DNA of 64,000 nt, taken from positions 5,720-69,719 of the forward strand of contig JBBJOI010000013.1 of NCBI GenBank assembly GCA_037721555.1, read 5' to 3'. The position numbers and the translations under genes were made by a program. Source of the DNA: Gaiellasilicea sp037721555 (lineage in GTDB: Bacteria; Actinomycetota; Thermoleophilia; Gaiellales; Gaiellaceae). The notes below the pieces were generated by a model, which had not been told where the DNA came from, made no database searches, and saw only the letters and a list, made by a program, of their open reading frames with translations. This document shows, one piece after another, positions 34,125 to 42,556 of this stretch (its first letter is position 1; each line of letters opens with the position of its first letter).

Positions 34125-35023
34125 GGGACGAGCCGCTCGACCGGAAGCACGAGGATGGACGAGGCGCCGGCGGCCTTGAGCGACGGCAGCAGGTTCCAGA
34201 CGTCATCGGCGTCGACTGCGGCGTGAACGGCGATCTCGCCTTCGTCGGCCAGATTCAGCACCGAGGGTGCGCCCATGCTCGGCAGCACGTTCCTGATCGC
34301 TGTCAGCGCCGAGACCGGAGCGTTCATCATCAGGTAGCGCCGACGCCGTGCGGCGACGACGGCCGAGAGCATCAGCTCGAGCCTGCCGATCGCATCGGAC
34401 TGCTCCGCCAAGGCTGCGTCGCTCCCGATCAGGACGGCCTGGGAAACGAGTAGTGTCCCGATCAGGCGGAGCCCGTTGGCACTGGCCGTCGATCCGGTCG
34501 AGACCAGGTCGACGATCGCGTCCGAGAGACCGAGCCGCGGCGCGGCCTCGACGGAGCCTGAGACAGGGACGAGCTCCACCTTCACGCCGAGACGCTCCAG
34601 GTAGGACTTCGTCGAAACCGGGTACGCGGTCGCGACGCGCAGCCCGTCGAGGTCGGCGATCTCCGCCTGCGTTGCGTCCTCGGGCACCGCCGCTTGCAAG
34701 CTGCAGCGCGCGAAGCCGAGCTCGGCGAGGATCTGCACCTCGGCCGCCGCCTCCACGACGAGGTTCGCGCCCGTGATGCCCAGGTGGACGACCCCGTCCC
34801 CGACGTACTCCGGAATGTCGTGTGCGCGGACGAGCAGCAGGTCGACAGGAGCATTCGCGCACGGTACGACGAGCGCCCGCTCCGTCGCCTCGAAGGCGAG
34901 GCCCGCGTCCGCGCACAGCTTCAGGGCAGGCTCGGCCATCCGTCCCTTCGACGGCACGGCGAGCGTCAATCGGCCATCGGCGCCGGCGCGGTCAGAGCCG
35001 TTCGTGACTGGAAGCCGATTCAC
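34121..35023 (-). CDS. hisG: ATP phosphoribosyltransferase
   Basis: A 300 aa first enzyme of histidine synthesis, long (HisG-L) form: LTLAVPSKGRMAEPALKL, VGDGVVHLGITGANLV, ATAYPVSTKSYLERLG, AIVDLVSTGSTASANGLR and a C-terminal ACT-like regulatory domain (VSALTAIRNVLPSMGAPSVL). The long form is inhibited by histidine. GTG 35023 was chosen because it overlaps the stop of the TrpR-like gene (GTGA). Confidence 0.94.
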   Translation of the reverse strand: MNRLPVTNGSDRAGADGRLTLAVPSKGRMAEPALKLCADAGLAFEATERALVVPCANAPVDLLLVRAHDIPEYVGDGVVHLGITGANLVVEAAAEVQILAELGFARCSLQAAVPEDATQAEIADLDGLRVATAYPVSTKSYLERLGVKVELVPVSGSVEAAPRLGLSDAIVDLVSTGSTASANGLRLIGTLLVSQAVLIGSDAALAEQSDAIGRLELMLSAVVAARRRRYLMMNAPVSALTAIRNVLPSMGAPSVLNLADEGEIAVHAAVDADDVWNLLPSLKAAGASSILVLPVERLVP

Positions 35024-35343
35024 GAACTCCGCCGCCGCTTGGCACGGTCGAGCGCGATCCGGTAGCCCCCCGTCCCGTGCCGCAGCCATTGTGCGACCCG
35101 CGTCACGGTCGCCGTGCTGGTTGGCACGCGCTGCGCGATCTCGAGGTACGGAACGCTCTGCTCGAGCAGCTGGACTGTCTGCCAGCGGTGTGCGAGGGCC
35201 TCCAGCTCAGGCAGCGTGCAGAGGTCGCGGAGGAAGCGCCGCGCCTCGTCGCGCGTGCGGAGGCCGATCACGCAATCCGCCAGGGCGTCCAGGCCGGCAA
35301 TCGGCTCGACCTCCCGACGCTGGATGCTCTCGCTAAGGTCCAT
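35020..35343 (-). CDS. TrpR/YerC-like DNA-binding protein, candidate his regulator
   Basis: A 107 aa protein of the TrpR-like YerC/YecD family. RDLCTLPELEALAHRWQTVQLLEQ and the helix-turn-helix IAQRVPTSTATVTRVAQWLRHGTGGY match that family well. Related TrpR-like proteins have been proposed as histidine-responsive repressors (HisR) in other bacteria. Here it is the first gene of the his operon, 22 bp from hisA, with a palindrome over both promoters. Autorepression and control of both his units is the natural hypothesis. Confidence 0.85.
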   Translation of the reverse strand: MDLSESIQRREVEPIAGLDALADCVIGLRTRDEARRFLRDLCTLPELEALAHRWQTVQLLEQSVPYLEIAQRVPTSTATVTRVAQWLRHGTGGYRIALDRAKRRRSS

Positions 35344-35349
35344 GCCTCT

Positions 35350-35375
35350 ATGTTAGCATGCTAATGTGCTAACAC
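35350..35375. promoter_or_regulatory. Overlapping divergent his/hisA promoters with palindromic operator
   Basis: The minus-strand -10 TAACAT (35350-35355) lies six bases before the TrpR-like ATG. The plus-strand -10 TAGCAT (35354-35359) lies six bases before the hisA GTG at 35366. The boxes share two bases. A perfect palindrome TTAGCATGCTAA (35353-35364) covers both, and a wider inverted repeat TGTTAGCA/TGCTAACA spans 35351-35374, over the hisA start. Confidence 0.65.
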
Positions 35376-36088
35376 AGAAGTTCACCATCTTTCCCGCCAT
35401 CGACGTGCTCGCGGGCCGAGTCGTGCGGCTCGCAGAGGGTGACCCGGAGCGGGTCACCGTCGAAGGCGGGGATCCTGTCGACGCGGCCGCAAGATTCGCC
35501 GACGGCGGAGCCTCCTGGCTCCATCTCGTCGACCTCGACGGCGCGCTGTCGGCCGAGCCGTCGCTCGAGCTCGTGCAGCGCGTCGTCGACGCGGCCGCAA
35601 TCCCGGTTCAGGTCGGCGGAGGCTACCGCACGCTACCCAGGATCGAGGCCGCCCTCGAGGCCGGCGCGACGCGGGTAATGGTGGGGACGGCCGCGCTCGA
35701 CCAGGCGTTCCTGCGAGAGGCTGTCGCGCTCTTCGAGGAGCGTCTCGTCGTCGCGGTCGACGCGCGCGACGGCCGGGTCGCCGTCGATGGCTGGACGCGC
35801 GCGGCCGACCTCGGGCCTGCCGAGCTCGCAAGGCGTTGTCGCGACGAGGGCGTCGGGCGGCTGCTCGTCACGAGCACGCAGCGCGACGGCTCGCTCGCCG
35901 GCCCCGACCTTCCGCTCCTCCGAGAGGTGCGCGACGCGTCCAGTCTCCCGCTGCTTGCCGCCGGGGGAATCGCCTCGCTCGATGATCTCGAGTCGATCCG
36001 GGAGCTCGGCTGCGAGGGCGCCGTCGTCGGCAGCGCACTCTGGCGAGACCGTTTCACGCTCGCCCAGGCGGTTAGCCTGCAGACATGA
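35366..36088 (+). CDS. hisA: ProFAR isomerase HisA (possibly PriA-type)
   Basis: A 240 aa TIM barrel isomerising ProFAR to PRFAR in histidine synthesis. Catalytic Asp residues are in FPAIDVLAGRVVRL (about Asp11) and LVTSTQRDGSLAGPDL; phosphate loops are VQVGGGYR and AAGGIASLDDL. Actinobacterial homologues (PriA) can also replace TrpF; that cannot be decided from motifs. The start GTG is the only one in place and lies within the his operator. The stop overlaps the next gene (ATGA). Confidence 0.93.
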   Translation: MLTQKFTIFPAIDVLAGRVVRLAEGDPERVTVEGGDPVDAAARFADGGASWLHLVDLDGALSAEPSLELVQRVVDAAAIPVQVGGGYRTLPRIEAALEAGATRVMVGTAALDQAFLREAVALFEERLVVAVDARDGRVAVDGWTRAADLGPAELARRCRDEGVGRLLVTSTQRDGSLAGPDLPLLREVRDASSLPLLAAGGIASLDDLESIRELGCEGAVVGSALWRDRFTLAQAVSLQT

Positions 36089-36690
36089 CCGAGAGACACA
36101 TCGAGATCTGGAGCGACTACATCTGACCCTTCTGTCGCGCGGCCCAGCCAACGGTCGCGTGGCTCCGGCGCCGGTTCGGCGCCACCGTGGTCTGGCTCCC
36201 GTTCGACCTGCACCCGGAGTACCCGGCCGACGGCCTGCCACGAGAACAGCTGCTGGCCCGCTACGGTCGGGGCATGGCCGATCGCATGCGCGAGTTCTTC
36301 GGTGAGCGCGAGCTCTCGTACAACCCGCACCCCGGCGTCGTCCCGAACACGCAGAGCCCGCTCCGCCTGACGGAGCTCGCTCGTGACCTCGGTCGACACG
36401 AGGAGACCCACGACCGGCTGATGGATGCCTACTGGAGCGAGGGACAGGACATCGGCGACGGCAACGTCCTCTGCGCGCTCGCAGCCGAGCTCGGGCTGCC
36501 GGCGGACGAGGTGGACGACGTCCTGACCGGCGACCGCTACCGAGATCGCGTCGCGGCTTCGACGCAGCAGGCGGTCTCGATCGGCGCGAACGCCGTTCCC
36601 GCCTTCCTCCTCGAGCGGCGCCTCCTCGTGCTCGGGGCGCAATCCGAGGAGACGTTCGAACGCGCCTTCGAGCAGCTCGGTGCCGCCTGA
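36085..36690 (+). CDS. DsbA/FrnE-like thiol oxidoreductase, probable selenoprotein (Sec14)
   Basis: A 201 aa protein if the in-frame TGA at 36124-36126 is read as selenocysteine. The N-terminus TERHIEIWSDYI is directly followed by TGA and PFC, so UxxC replaces the CxxC active site of the DsbA/FrnE family (usual form SDYxCPFC). The frame then stays open and family-like to 36690: VWLPFDLHPEYP, the helical insertion, and cis-Pro loop NAVPAFLLERRLLVLGAQS. ATG overlaps the hisA stop by 4 bp. A SECIS-like hairpin follows the UGA. The alternative is a nonsense mutation or a C-to-A error in TGC; the intact downstream frame and hairpin argue against this. Confidence 0.75.
36146..36164 (+). promoter_or_regulatory. 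Putative bacterial SECIS upper stem-loop
   Basis: The stem AGCCA/TGGCT is closed by C36152-G36159 with a bulged A36151, and has a six-base apical loop GGTCGC beginning with the GGU that SelB needs. GGU starts 26 nt after the UGA, inside the range known for bacterial SECIS elements. Confidence 0.6.
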
Positions 36691-36691
36691 G

Positions 36692-37285
36692 ATGCGCATC
36701 GTCGACGAGACCGACTTCGGCCTCGGGTGGCTCGAGGAGACGAGTCTGGCGCGGACTTCGCATGCGCTCGTGCACGAGGGTCGGTTGTGGCTCGTCGACC
36801 CGATCGAGCCGCGCGAGCTCGAGGAACGCCTCCTGGCCCTGGGAGAGCCCGCCGGCATCATTCAGCTGCTCGACCGCCACGAACGGAACTCCGCAGCTAT
36901 TGCCGCCAGGCTCGGCGTGCCGCTCCACGTGGTGCCTCGGGAACTTCCGGGTACACCGTTCGAGTTCCGACCGGTACTGCGAAACCGGTTCTGGCGCGAG
37001 GTCGCCCTCTGGTGGCCGGAGCGCAGCGCCCTCGTCTGCGCTGACGTACTCGGCACGATTCCCTTCTTCCGGGCAGGCCGTGAACCCGTCGGCGTCCACC
37101 CGCTGCTGCGGCTCCTGCCCCCGCGGTCCCTGCTCGGCCTGAACCCGGAGCACCTCTTAGTCGGTCATGGAGGCGGGCTCGACACAGGTGCCGCTTCAGC
37201 GGTCGACGAGGCGGTGCGCCATGCACGCCGCCGCATCCCGCGCTGGCTCGTCGGCCTGCCGGCCGCCCTGCGCCGGCACGGCTAG
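36692..37285 (+). CDS. Metallo-beta-lactamase-fold-like protein, degenerate
   Basis: A 197 aa protein after the selenoprotein gene. Strand order and pieces such as SLARTSHALVHEGRLWLVDPIEP, IIQLLDRHERNSAAIAARLGVPLHVV, SALVCADVLGT and LLVGHGGGLDTG resemble the metallo-beta-lactamase hydrolase fold. The HxHxDH zinc motif is reduced to DRHERN, however, so metal use is doubtful. ATG 36692 was chosen, two bases after the preceding stop; an overlapping GTG at 36680 is possible. The gene converges on fbiC. Confidence 0.65.
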   Translation: MRIVDETDFGLGWLEETSLARTSHALVHEGRLWLVDPIEPRELEERLLALGEPAGIIQLLDRHERNSAAIAARLGVPLHVVPRELPGTPFEFRPVLRNRFWREVALWWPERSALVCADVLGTIPFFRAGREPVGVHPLLRLLPPRSLLGLNPEHLLVGHGGGLDTGAASAVDEAVRHARRRIPRWLVGLPAALRRHG

Positions 37286-37291
37286 CTCGGA

Positions 37292-39646
37292 TTAGCGAGC
37301 CTGGGCGAGCAGACCGGGGCGCACGAGGCGCGGCGGCGCCTTCAGCTTCGAGTCCCGGATCGACGGGTTCAACGGCTCGGACAGCGGGGGTGCACCGAAC
37401 GAGGCCGCCCGGCGCTCGGGGGGAGCATCCGCGTAGAGAGTCGTCCGCTGCCGAGGCGTGCGCCCGCTCGAACGGATCAGCGCCTCCATCGACTCGGGCG
37501 GCAGCTCCTGCCCGTGGCCAGACCCGGCGGCGCGCGAGATCGATTCGTTCATCAGTGTCCCGCCGAGGTCGTTGACGCCCGCCGCGAGCGCCGCACGCAC
37601 CCCCTCGGGGCCGAGCTTCACCCACGAAGCCTGGATGTTCGTGATCTCGGGGTGGAGCGCCAGGCGGGCAACCGCGTGGACGAGGAGCGTCTCCCCGAAG
37701 GTGGGGCCGGAACGCGCTCTTCCCGCGAGCCAGATCGGGGCCTCCATGTGGATGAACGGGAGCGGGACGAACTCGGTGAACCCGCCGCCCTGATGCACGG
37801 AAGATCGGCGTTGCTGCTCGACCGCTCGCAGCAGGTGGCGGGCCCAGTGACGCGGCGCCTCGACGTGCCCGAACATCATCGTCACGTTCGAGCGGAGGCC
37901 CACACGGTGGGCCGCGTCGTGCACCGCGAGCCACTGCGTCGTGCTCACCTTGTCCGGGCAGATCGCAGCCCGAACCTCGTCGTCGAGGACCTCGGCGGCC
38001 GTGCCGGGCAACGATCCCAAGCCGAGGGCGCGCAGGCGCTCGAGGTACTCCGCGACCGGTACGCCGAGTGTCGCCGCTCCTTGCCAGATCTCGAGCGCCG
38101 AGAAGGCGTGGATGTGCAGGCCGGGGAGCTCCGTGTGGATCGCGGCCACGACCTCGGCGTAGTAGTCGCCGGTGAACGCAGGGTGGATTCCGCCCTGGAG
38201 GCAGACCTCCGTCGCGCCGCGCTCCCACGCCTCGCGTGCACGCCGCACGATCTCCTCGAGCGGCACGAGGTACGGCGCTCCCCGAAGGTTTGCGGCCAGC
38301 TTGCCCTTCGAGAAGGCGCAGAAGCCGCAGCGGAAGTAACACACGTTCGTGTACTGGATGTTCCGCGTCACCACGTAGGACACCTCGTCGCCGCAGACGT
38401 CCCGACGGAGCCGGTCGGCCGCTGCGAAGACCCGCTGCCGCTCGTCACCCCGCGCGCGGAAGAGGCGGACGAGCTCCTCCTCGCCGAGAGCATCGGACGT
38501 GCCGAGCGGAAGTGAGTCGCGCCCGACGACGAACGGTACTGGGCCGCTCTCGCCCGGATGCCAGCGATCCTCGCGGGCGAGCCCGAGCGCGTCGGACGCG
38601 CGCAGCGCAGCCGGAAGCACGCGAGCGTCGAGCCAGCGCCGGTCGAGGTAGCGGGGGTAGACCGGGAGCCGCGGCGCCAGCTCGAGGCCGCGCGAGCGCG
38701 TCGCCTCCGCTAGGCGGTCGCGATCCGGCCAGGGCGCTTCGGGATTGACATGGTCGATCGTGACGGGCGAGACGCCGCCCCAGTCGTCGATGCCGGCGTC
38801 GAGGAGGCGCGGGAACTCGCCGTAGGCGAGATTCGGCGGCGCCTGCACCGAAACGTCCTCGGGAAGCAGCAGCCGCGCCGCGGCGATCGTCCAGAGCTGA
38901 TCCTCGAGCTCGGGCTCGGGCTCGTCCGCCATCCTCGTCCCGGCCTTGGCGCGAAAGTTTTGGACGATCACCTCCTGGAGGTGACCGTGACGCTCGTGGG
39001 AGCCGGAGAGCGCAGCGAGCGCGTCGAGCCGCTCCGTGCGCGTCTCGCCGATTCCGATCAGGATCCCGCTCGTGAAGGGGATGCGCAGCTCCCCTGCAAG
39101 CTCGATCGTCTCCAGGCGTCGCGCGGGCACCTTGTCGGGCGAGGCCCAGTGCGGCCCTCCCCTGGCGCCGAGCCGGTCGGCCGTCGTCTCGAGCATGATC
39201 CCCATCGACGCCGACACGGGCCGCAACAGCTCGAGCTCCTCACGCGTCATCACGCCGGGATTCAGGTGCGGCAGCAGGCCGGTCTCGTCGAGCACGAGCT
39301 CCGCGACGCGAGCGAGGTACTCGATCGTCGTCGCGCAGCCGAACGCCTGTAGCTCGTCCCGGGCCGACCGGTAGCGCAGCTCCGGCTTGTCGCCGAGGGT
39401 GAAAAGCGCTTCCGTGCAGCCGGCAGCAGCGCCCGCGCGCGCGATCGCGAGCACCTCCTCCTCGCTCAGATACGCACGCTCGCCGCGCCGTGGTGGCCGG
39501 GCGAAGGTGCAGTAGCCGCACACATCGCGGCAGAGAGTGGTCAGCGGGATGAAGACCTTCGGCGAGTACGTGACGAGCCCGTCGCCACGCCGGCGCGCGC
39601 GTGCCTCACCCAGCAGCTCGTCGAGCGGCGCCGTCAACAGATCCAT
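37292..39646 (-). CDS. fbiC: FO synthase (CofG-CofH fusion)
   Basis: A 784 aa fused enzyme making the deazaflavin FO of cofactor F420 from a diaminouracil precursor and tyrosine. Two radical SAM domains are visible: CofG with LTTLCRDVCGYCTFA near the N-terminus and CofH with YTNVCYFRCGFCAFSKGK near residue 430. LMNESISRAAGSGHGQELPPE is the typical C-terminal end. The start ATG 39646 fits the family; an in-frame TTG at 39694 would add 16 residues. F420 use is supported by the LLM-class oxidoreductase gene at 56275. Confidence 0.95.
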   Translation of the reverse strand: MDLLTAPLDELLGEARARRRGDGLVTYSPKVFIPLTTLCRDVCGYCTFARPPRRGERAYLSEEEVLAIARAGAAAGCTEALFTLGDKPELRYRSARDELQAFGCATTIEYLARVAELVLDETGLLPHLNPGVMTREELELLRPVSASMGIMLETTADRLGARGGPHWASPDKVPARRLETIELAGELRIPFTSGILIGIGETRTERLDALAALSGSHERHGHLQEVIVQNFRAKAGTRMADEPEPELEDQLWTIAAARLLLPEDVSVQAPPNLAYGEFPRLLDAGIDDWGGVSPVTIDHVNPEAPWPDRDRLAEATRSRGLELAPRLPVYPRYLDRRWLDARVLPAALRASDALGLAREDRWHPGESGPVPFVVGRDSLPLGTSDALGEEELVRLFRARGDERQRVFAAADRLRRDVCGDEVSYVVTRNIQYTNVCYFRCGFCAFSKGKLAANLRGAPYLVPLEEIVRRAREAWERGATEVCLQGGIHPAFTGDYYAEVVAAIHTELPGLHIHAFSALEIWQGAATLGVPVAEYLERLRALGLGSLPGTAAEVLDDEVRAAICPDKVSTTQWLAVHDAAHRVGLRSNVTMMFGHVEAPRHWARHLLRAVEQQRRSSVHQGGGFTEFVPLPFIHMEAPIWLAGRARSGPTFGETLLVHAVARLALHPEITNIQASWVKLGPEGVRAALAAGVNDLGGTLMNESISRAAGSGHGQELPPESMEALIRSSGRTPRQRTTLYADAPPERRAASFGAPPLSEPLNPSIRDSKLKAPPRLVRPGLLAQAR

Positions 39647-39781
39647 CCAGGCATGCTCGCAGAGAGTCCGATCGTCCGTTCGGCGCGTGAGCAAGCTGGG
39701 CGATCTCCTCGAGCCAGTGCCGCAACCGATCGTAGACCCTGGTTCAGGGGACGTTGGTTCAACAGGTCAGGTTCAATAGGC

Positions 39782-39809
39782 GGGGGGCCGGCCTCGCCGC
39801 CGGCCCCCC
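39782..39809 (-). terminator. Strong GC hairpin after the liv operon
   Basis: Perfect 11-bp arms GGGGGGCCGGC/GCCGGCCCCCC with a 6-nt loop lie 33 bp beyond the livM stop. No U-tract follows, so it may be a Rho-assisted terminator or a 3'-stabilising hairpin. Confidence 0.5.
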
Positions 39810-39841
39810 GAGCTCAGGTCCGGTCGAAACGCCCAGAGGCC

Positions 39842-40951
39842 TCAGCGACGCACGAGCGCGGTGAGGCGGCGGACGAGGCCGGCCGCTCCGCCCGGCAGGG
39901 CGAGCATGACGAGGATCAGGATCACCCCGAAAGCGACGGACGGTGCTCCGGGAACGTTCGTGTTGACGTCGCCCAGAACCGGCAGCCAGTCCGGGATCGC
40001 ACTGTCGGCGTTCTGCGCCCACTCGATCTGCATGAAGTGGATGAAGATCGCTCCCGCGACCAGGGGCCAGAGCGAGCCGAGTCCACCCACGACGACGCCC
40101 ACGAGCAGGAAGATCGAGAGCGTGACGGCGAAGACGTCGGGATTGACGAAGGTGGTCGCGATCCCGAGGAGCGCTCCGGCGACGCCCGCGTAGAAGGCGC
40201 TGATCCCGAACGCGAGTGTCTTGTACCGCGCGAGGTTGATTCCCGCCGAGGCGGCAGCGACCTCGCTGTCGCGGATCGCCCGGAGCGTACGACCGACGCG
40301 TCCGCGCAGGATCAGCCAGGCAACCGCGAACAGGGCGAGCGCGACCGTCCAGCTGAGGTAGTAGAGCCACTCGTTGAAGGTCGGGATGTGGAAACCCAGG
40401 ATGTCCACGCCCTCGGTGGTCTCGAAGGTGATCGGATCGGTCGTCGACACGCCCGTCAGTCGCGGTGACTCGAAGAGGTTGATGCCCGCGCCGCCCCCCG
40501 TGAAGCTCTCGAACTTCCGCATCACCGCAGGCGTCGCGACGGCGACGGCAAACGTGGCGAGCGCGAGGTACAGGCCGGTCAGTCGCAGGGCGGGGAACCC
40601 GAACAGGAAGCCGGCGAGTCCCGCGACGAGCCCGGCGATCGGGAGCGTCCAGATGTCCCTCAGGTCGCCGGCGAACACGTGCCCACCGATCTCGAGCCCC
40701 TGGTTCGAGATGAGGATCGCGGTTGTGTAGCCGCCGATCGCCATGAACGCTCCGTGGCCGAGGGAGATCTGGCCGGTGTAGCCGGTGAGGACGTTGAGCC
40801 CGATCAGGGCGATGAAGTAGATACCGACGTAGGCAAACTGCTGCGCGCGGAAGTCGCTGATGAATCGCGGCAGGAAGAGGACGACCACCGTAGCGAGCGC
40901 GAAGAGCCCGACACCCACGGCGTCCCGCGGTCTGAGTCCGAGCCGGCTCAC
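39842..40951 (-). CDS. livM: Branched-chain amino-acid ABC transporter permease LivM
   Basis: A 369 aa inner-membrane permease with ~9-10 helices. The family signature GYTGQISLGHGAFMAIGGY and the LRAIRDSEVAAASAGINLARYKTLAFGISAFYAGVAGALLG coupling region are intact. The start is GTG 40951, overlapping the livH stop by 4 bp. With LivH it forms the pore of a HAAT-family importer. No binding protein (LivJ/K) is encoded nearby, so the substrate (branched-chain amino acids, urea, amides or other) is open. Confidence 0.9.
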   Translation of the reverse strand: MSRLGLRPRDAVGVGLFALATVVVLFLPRFISDFRAQQFAYVGIYFIALIGLNVLTGYTGQISLGHGAFMAIGGYTTAILISNQGLEIGGHVFAGDLRDIWTLPIAGLVAGLAGFLFGFPALRLTGLYLALATFAVAVATPAVMRKFESFTGGGAGINLFESPRLTGVSTTDPITFETTEGVDILGFHIPTFNEWLYYLSWTVALALFAVAWLILRGRVGRTLRAIRDSEVAAASAGINLARYKTLAFGISAFYAGVAGALLGIATTFVNPDVFAVTLSIFLLVGVVVGGLGSLWPLVAGAIFIHFMQIEWAQNADSAIPDWLPVLGDVNTNVPGAPSVAFGVILILVMLALPGGAAGLVRRLTALVRR

Positions 40952-41832
40952 ACGCGCCCCAGGACTTGCTTGCCGAAGAGACCGGCAGGACGCACGAGCA
41001 GGACGACGAGGATGATCAGGAGCGCGACGGGGAGTCGCAGGTCGGCGCCGACGAAGTCGACGTAGTTCCCGATCAGGTTGAGGCCGACGCCGAGCAGCAG
41101 CCCACCGACGACCGCTCCCAAGGGGGAATCGATACCGCCGAGCACGGCAGCGGCGAAGGCGTAGATCAGGATCGCCTGCATCATCGTCGGGTCGAGGGTG
41201 GTCGTGGGCGCCGTGAGGATCCCGGCGACGGCGCCGAGCATCGCCGCGAGCCCCCAGCCGATCGCGAGCATCCACCCCACCCGGACGCCGACGAGGCGGC
41301 TCGCGTCGGGGTTGAGAGCCGAGGCGCGGAGAGCGAGCCCGATCTTCGTGAACCGGAAGAACGCCCAGAGCAGGACGACGAGGACGGACACGACGGCAAT
41401 CGTGCCGAGGTCGATCACGGAGATCGCCACGTCGCCGATCGAGACGGTCTCGTTCGGGAAGGGGCTCGGGAAGAACTGGACCTCGGCTGTCCAGATCCAG
41501 GCGGCGGCGCCGTTAAAGACCAGCACGAGCCCGATCGTGACGATCACGATCGTCAAGATCGAGGCGCGCTCGACGGGCCGGATCACAATTCGCTGGATCC
41601 CAACGCCCCCGATGAACGCGAGCGCGAGCGTCGCTGCGTACGCAAGCCAGTCGTTCCAGCCGTGGTTCGTCGTCAGCGTCCAGGCGATGTAGGTCGTAAA
41701 CATCGCCATCTCACCCTGTGCGAAGTTGATCACGCCCGTCGCGCGATGGATGAGGACGAGTGCGAGCGCGAGCGCAGCGTAGATTGAGCCGAGGGCGAGA
41801 CCTGAGACGACCTGTTGGAAGAACTCGGTCAC
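40948..41832 (-). CDS. livH: Branched-chain amino-acid ABC transporter permease LivH
   Basis: A 294 aa permease: GLALGSIYAALALALVLIHRATGVINFAQGEMAMF is the typical N-terminus, followed by GLALRASALNPDASRLVGVRVG as the cytoplasmic loop contacting the ATPases. About eight membrane helices. It lies 19 bp after livF. Confidence 0.9.
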   Translation of the reverse strand: MTEFFQQVVSGLALGSIYAALALALVLIHRATGVINFAQGEMAMFTTYIAWTLTTNHGWNDWLAYAATLALAFIGGVGIQRIVIRPVERASILTIVIVTIGLVLVFNGAAAWIWTAEVQFFPSPFPNETVSIGDVAISVIDLGTIAVVSVLVVLLWAFFRFTKIGLALRASALNPDASRLVGVRVGWMLAIGWGLAAMLGAVAGILTAPTTTLDPTMMQAILIYAFAAAVLGGIDSPLGAVVGGLLLGVGLNLIGNYVDFVGADLRLPVALLIILVVLLVRPAGLFGKQVLGRV

Positions 41833-41851
41833 GCGTCAGGGGCCAAGGTAC

Positions 41852-42556
41852 TCAATAGCCGAGGTAGCTGCGGCGGACGGATTCGTCACGGGCGAGCTCC
41901 TCGCTGGTCCCGGACACGGCTACCGCCCCCACCTCAAGCACGTACGCGTGCGACGCAACCTGGAGCGCGATCGCGGCGTTCTGCTCGACGACGAGCACGG
42001 TCAGGCCCTCCTTCTCGTTCAGCTCGGACACAATGCGGAAGATCTCACGCGTGACGAGCGGGGCGAGCCCGAGCGAGGGCTCGTCGAGCAGCAGGAGCTT
42101 GGGGCGGCTCATGAGCGCCCGGGCGAGCGCGAGCATCTGCTGCTCGCCGCCGGACAGGGTGCCGGCGTGCTGGCTCTTGCGCTCCTGGATCCAAGGGAAA
42201 TAGGTGCCCATACGCTCGATGTCGGCGTCGATCGAGCCTCGGCGCGTATAGGCCCCGAGCCGCAGATTCTCCTCCACCGACAGCTCGGCGAAGGTGCCGC
42301 GCCCCTCGGGCACGTGCGCCACCCCGAGCTTCGCCACCGTCTCCGGACCCCGGCGACCGAGCTTCTTGCCCTCGAACGTGATGTCGCCGCTGCGGCGGAC
42401 GGTGCCCGAGATCGCGCGCAGCGTCGTCGTCTTGCCCGCCCCGTTTGCGCCGAGCACCGCGACGATCTGCCCCTCCTCTACGGCCAGCGAGACCCCCTGC
42501 AGCGCGCGCACGGGCCCGTAGCGGGCCTCGACGTCGCGCAGCTCAAGCAGCGCCAT
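41852..42556 (-). CDS. livF: Branched-chain amino-acid ABC transporter ATPase LivF
   Basis: A 234 aa ATPase with Walker A VLGANGAGKTT, signature LSGGEQQMLALARAL, Walker B LLLLDEPSLGLAP and the H-loop region EQNAAIAL. It lacks the C-terminal extension of LivG. It overlaps livG by 14 bp. Confidence 0.93.
   Translation of the reverse strand: MALLELRDVEARYGPVRALQGVSLAVEEGQIVAVLGANGAGKTTTLRAISGTVRRSGDITFEGKKLGRRGPETVAKLGVAHVPEGRGTFAELSVEENLRLGAYTRRGSIDADIERMGTYFPWIQERKSQHAGTLSGGEQQMLALARALMSRPKLLLLDEPSLGLAPLVTREIFRIVSELNEKEGLTVLVVEQNAAIALQVASHAYVLEVGAVAVSGTSEELARDESVRRSYLGY

Noticed and set aside
36085..36690. Pseudogene by nonsense mutation at 36124
   Set aside because: The frame is intact on both sides of the TGA, the codon is exactly the active-site Cys position, and a SECIS-like hairpin follows; kept only as the alternative.
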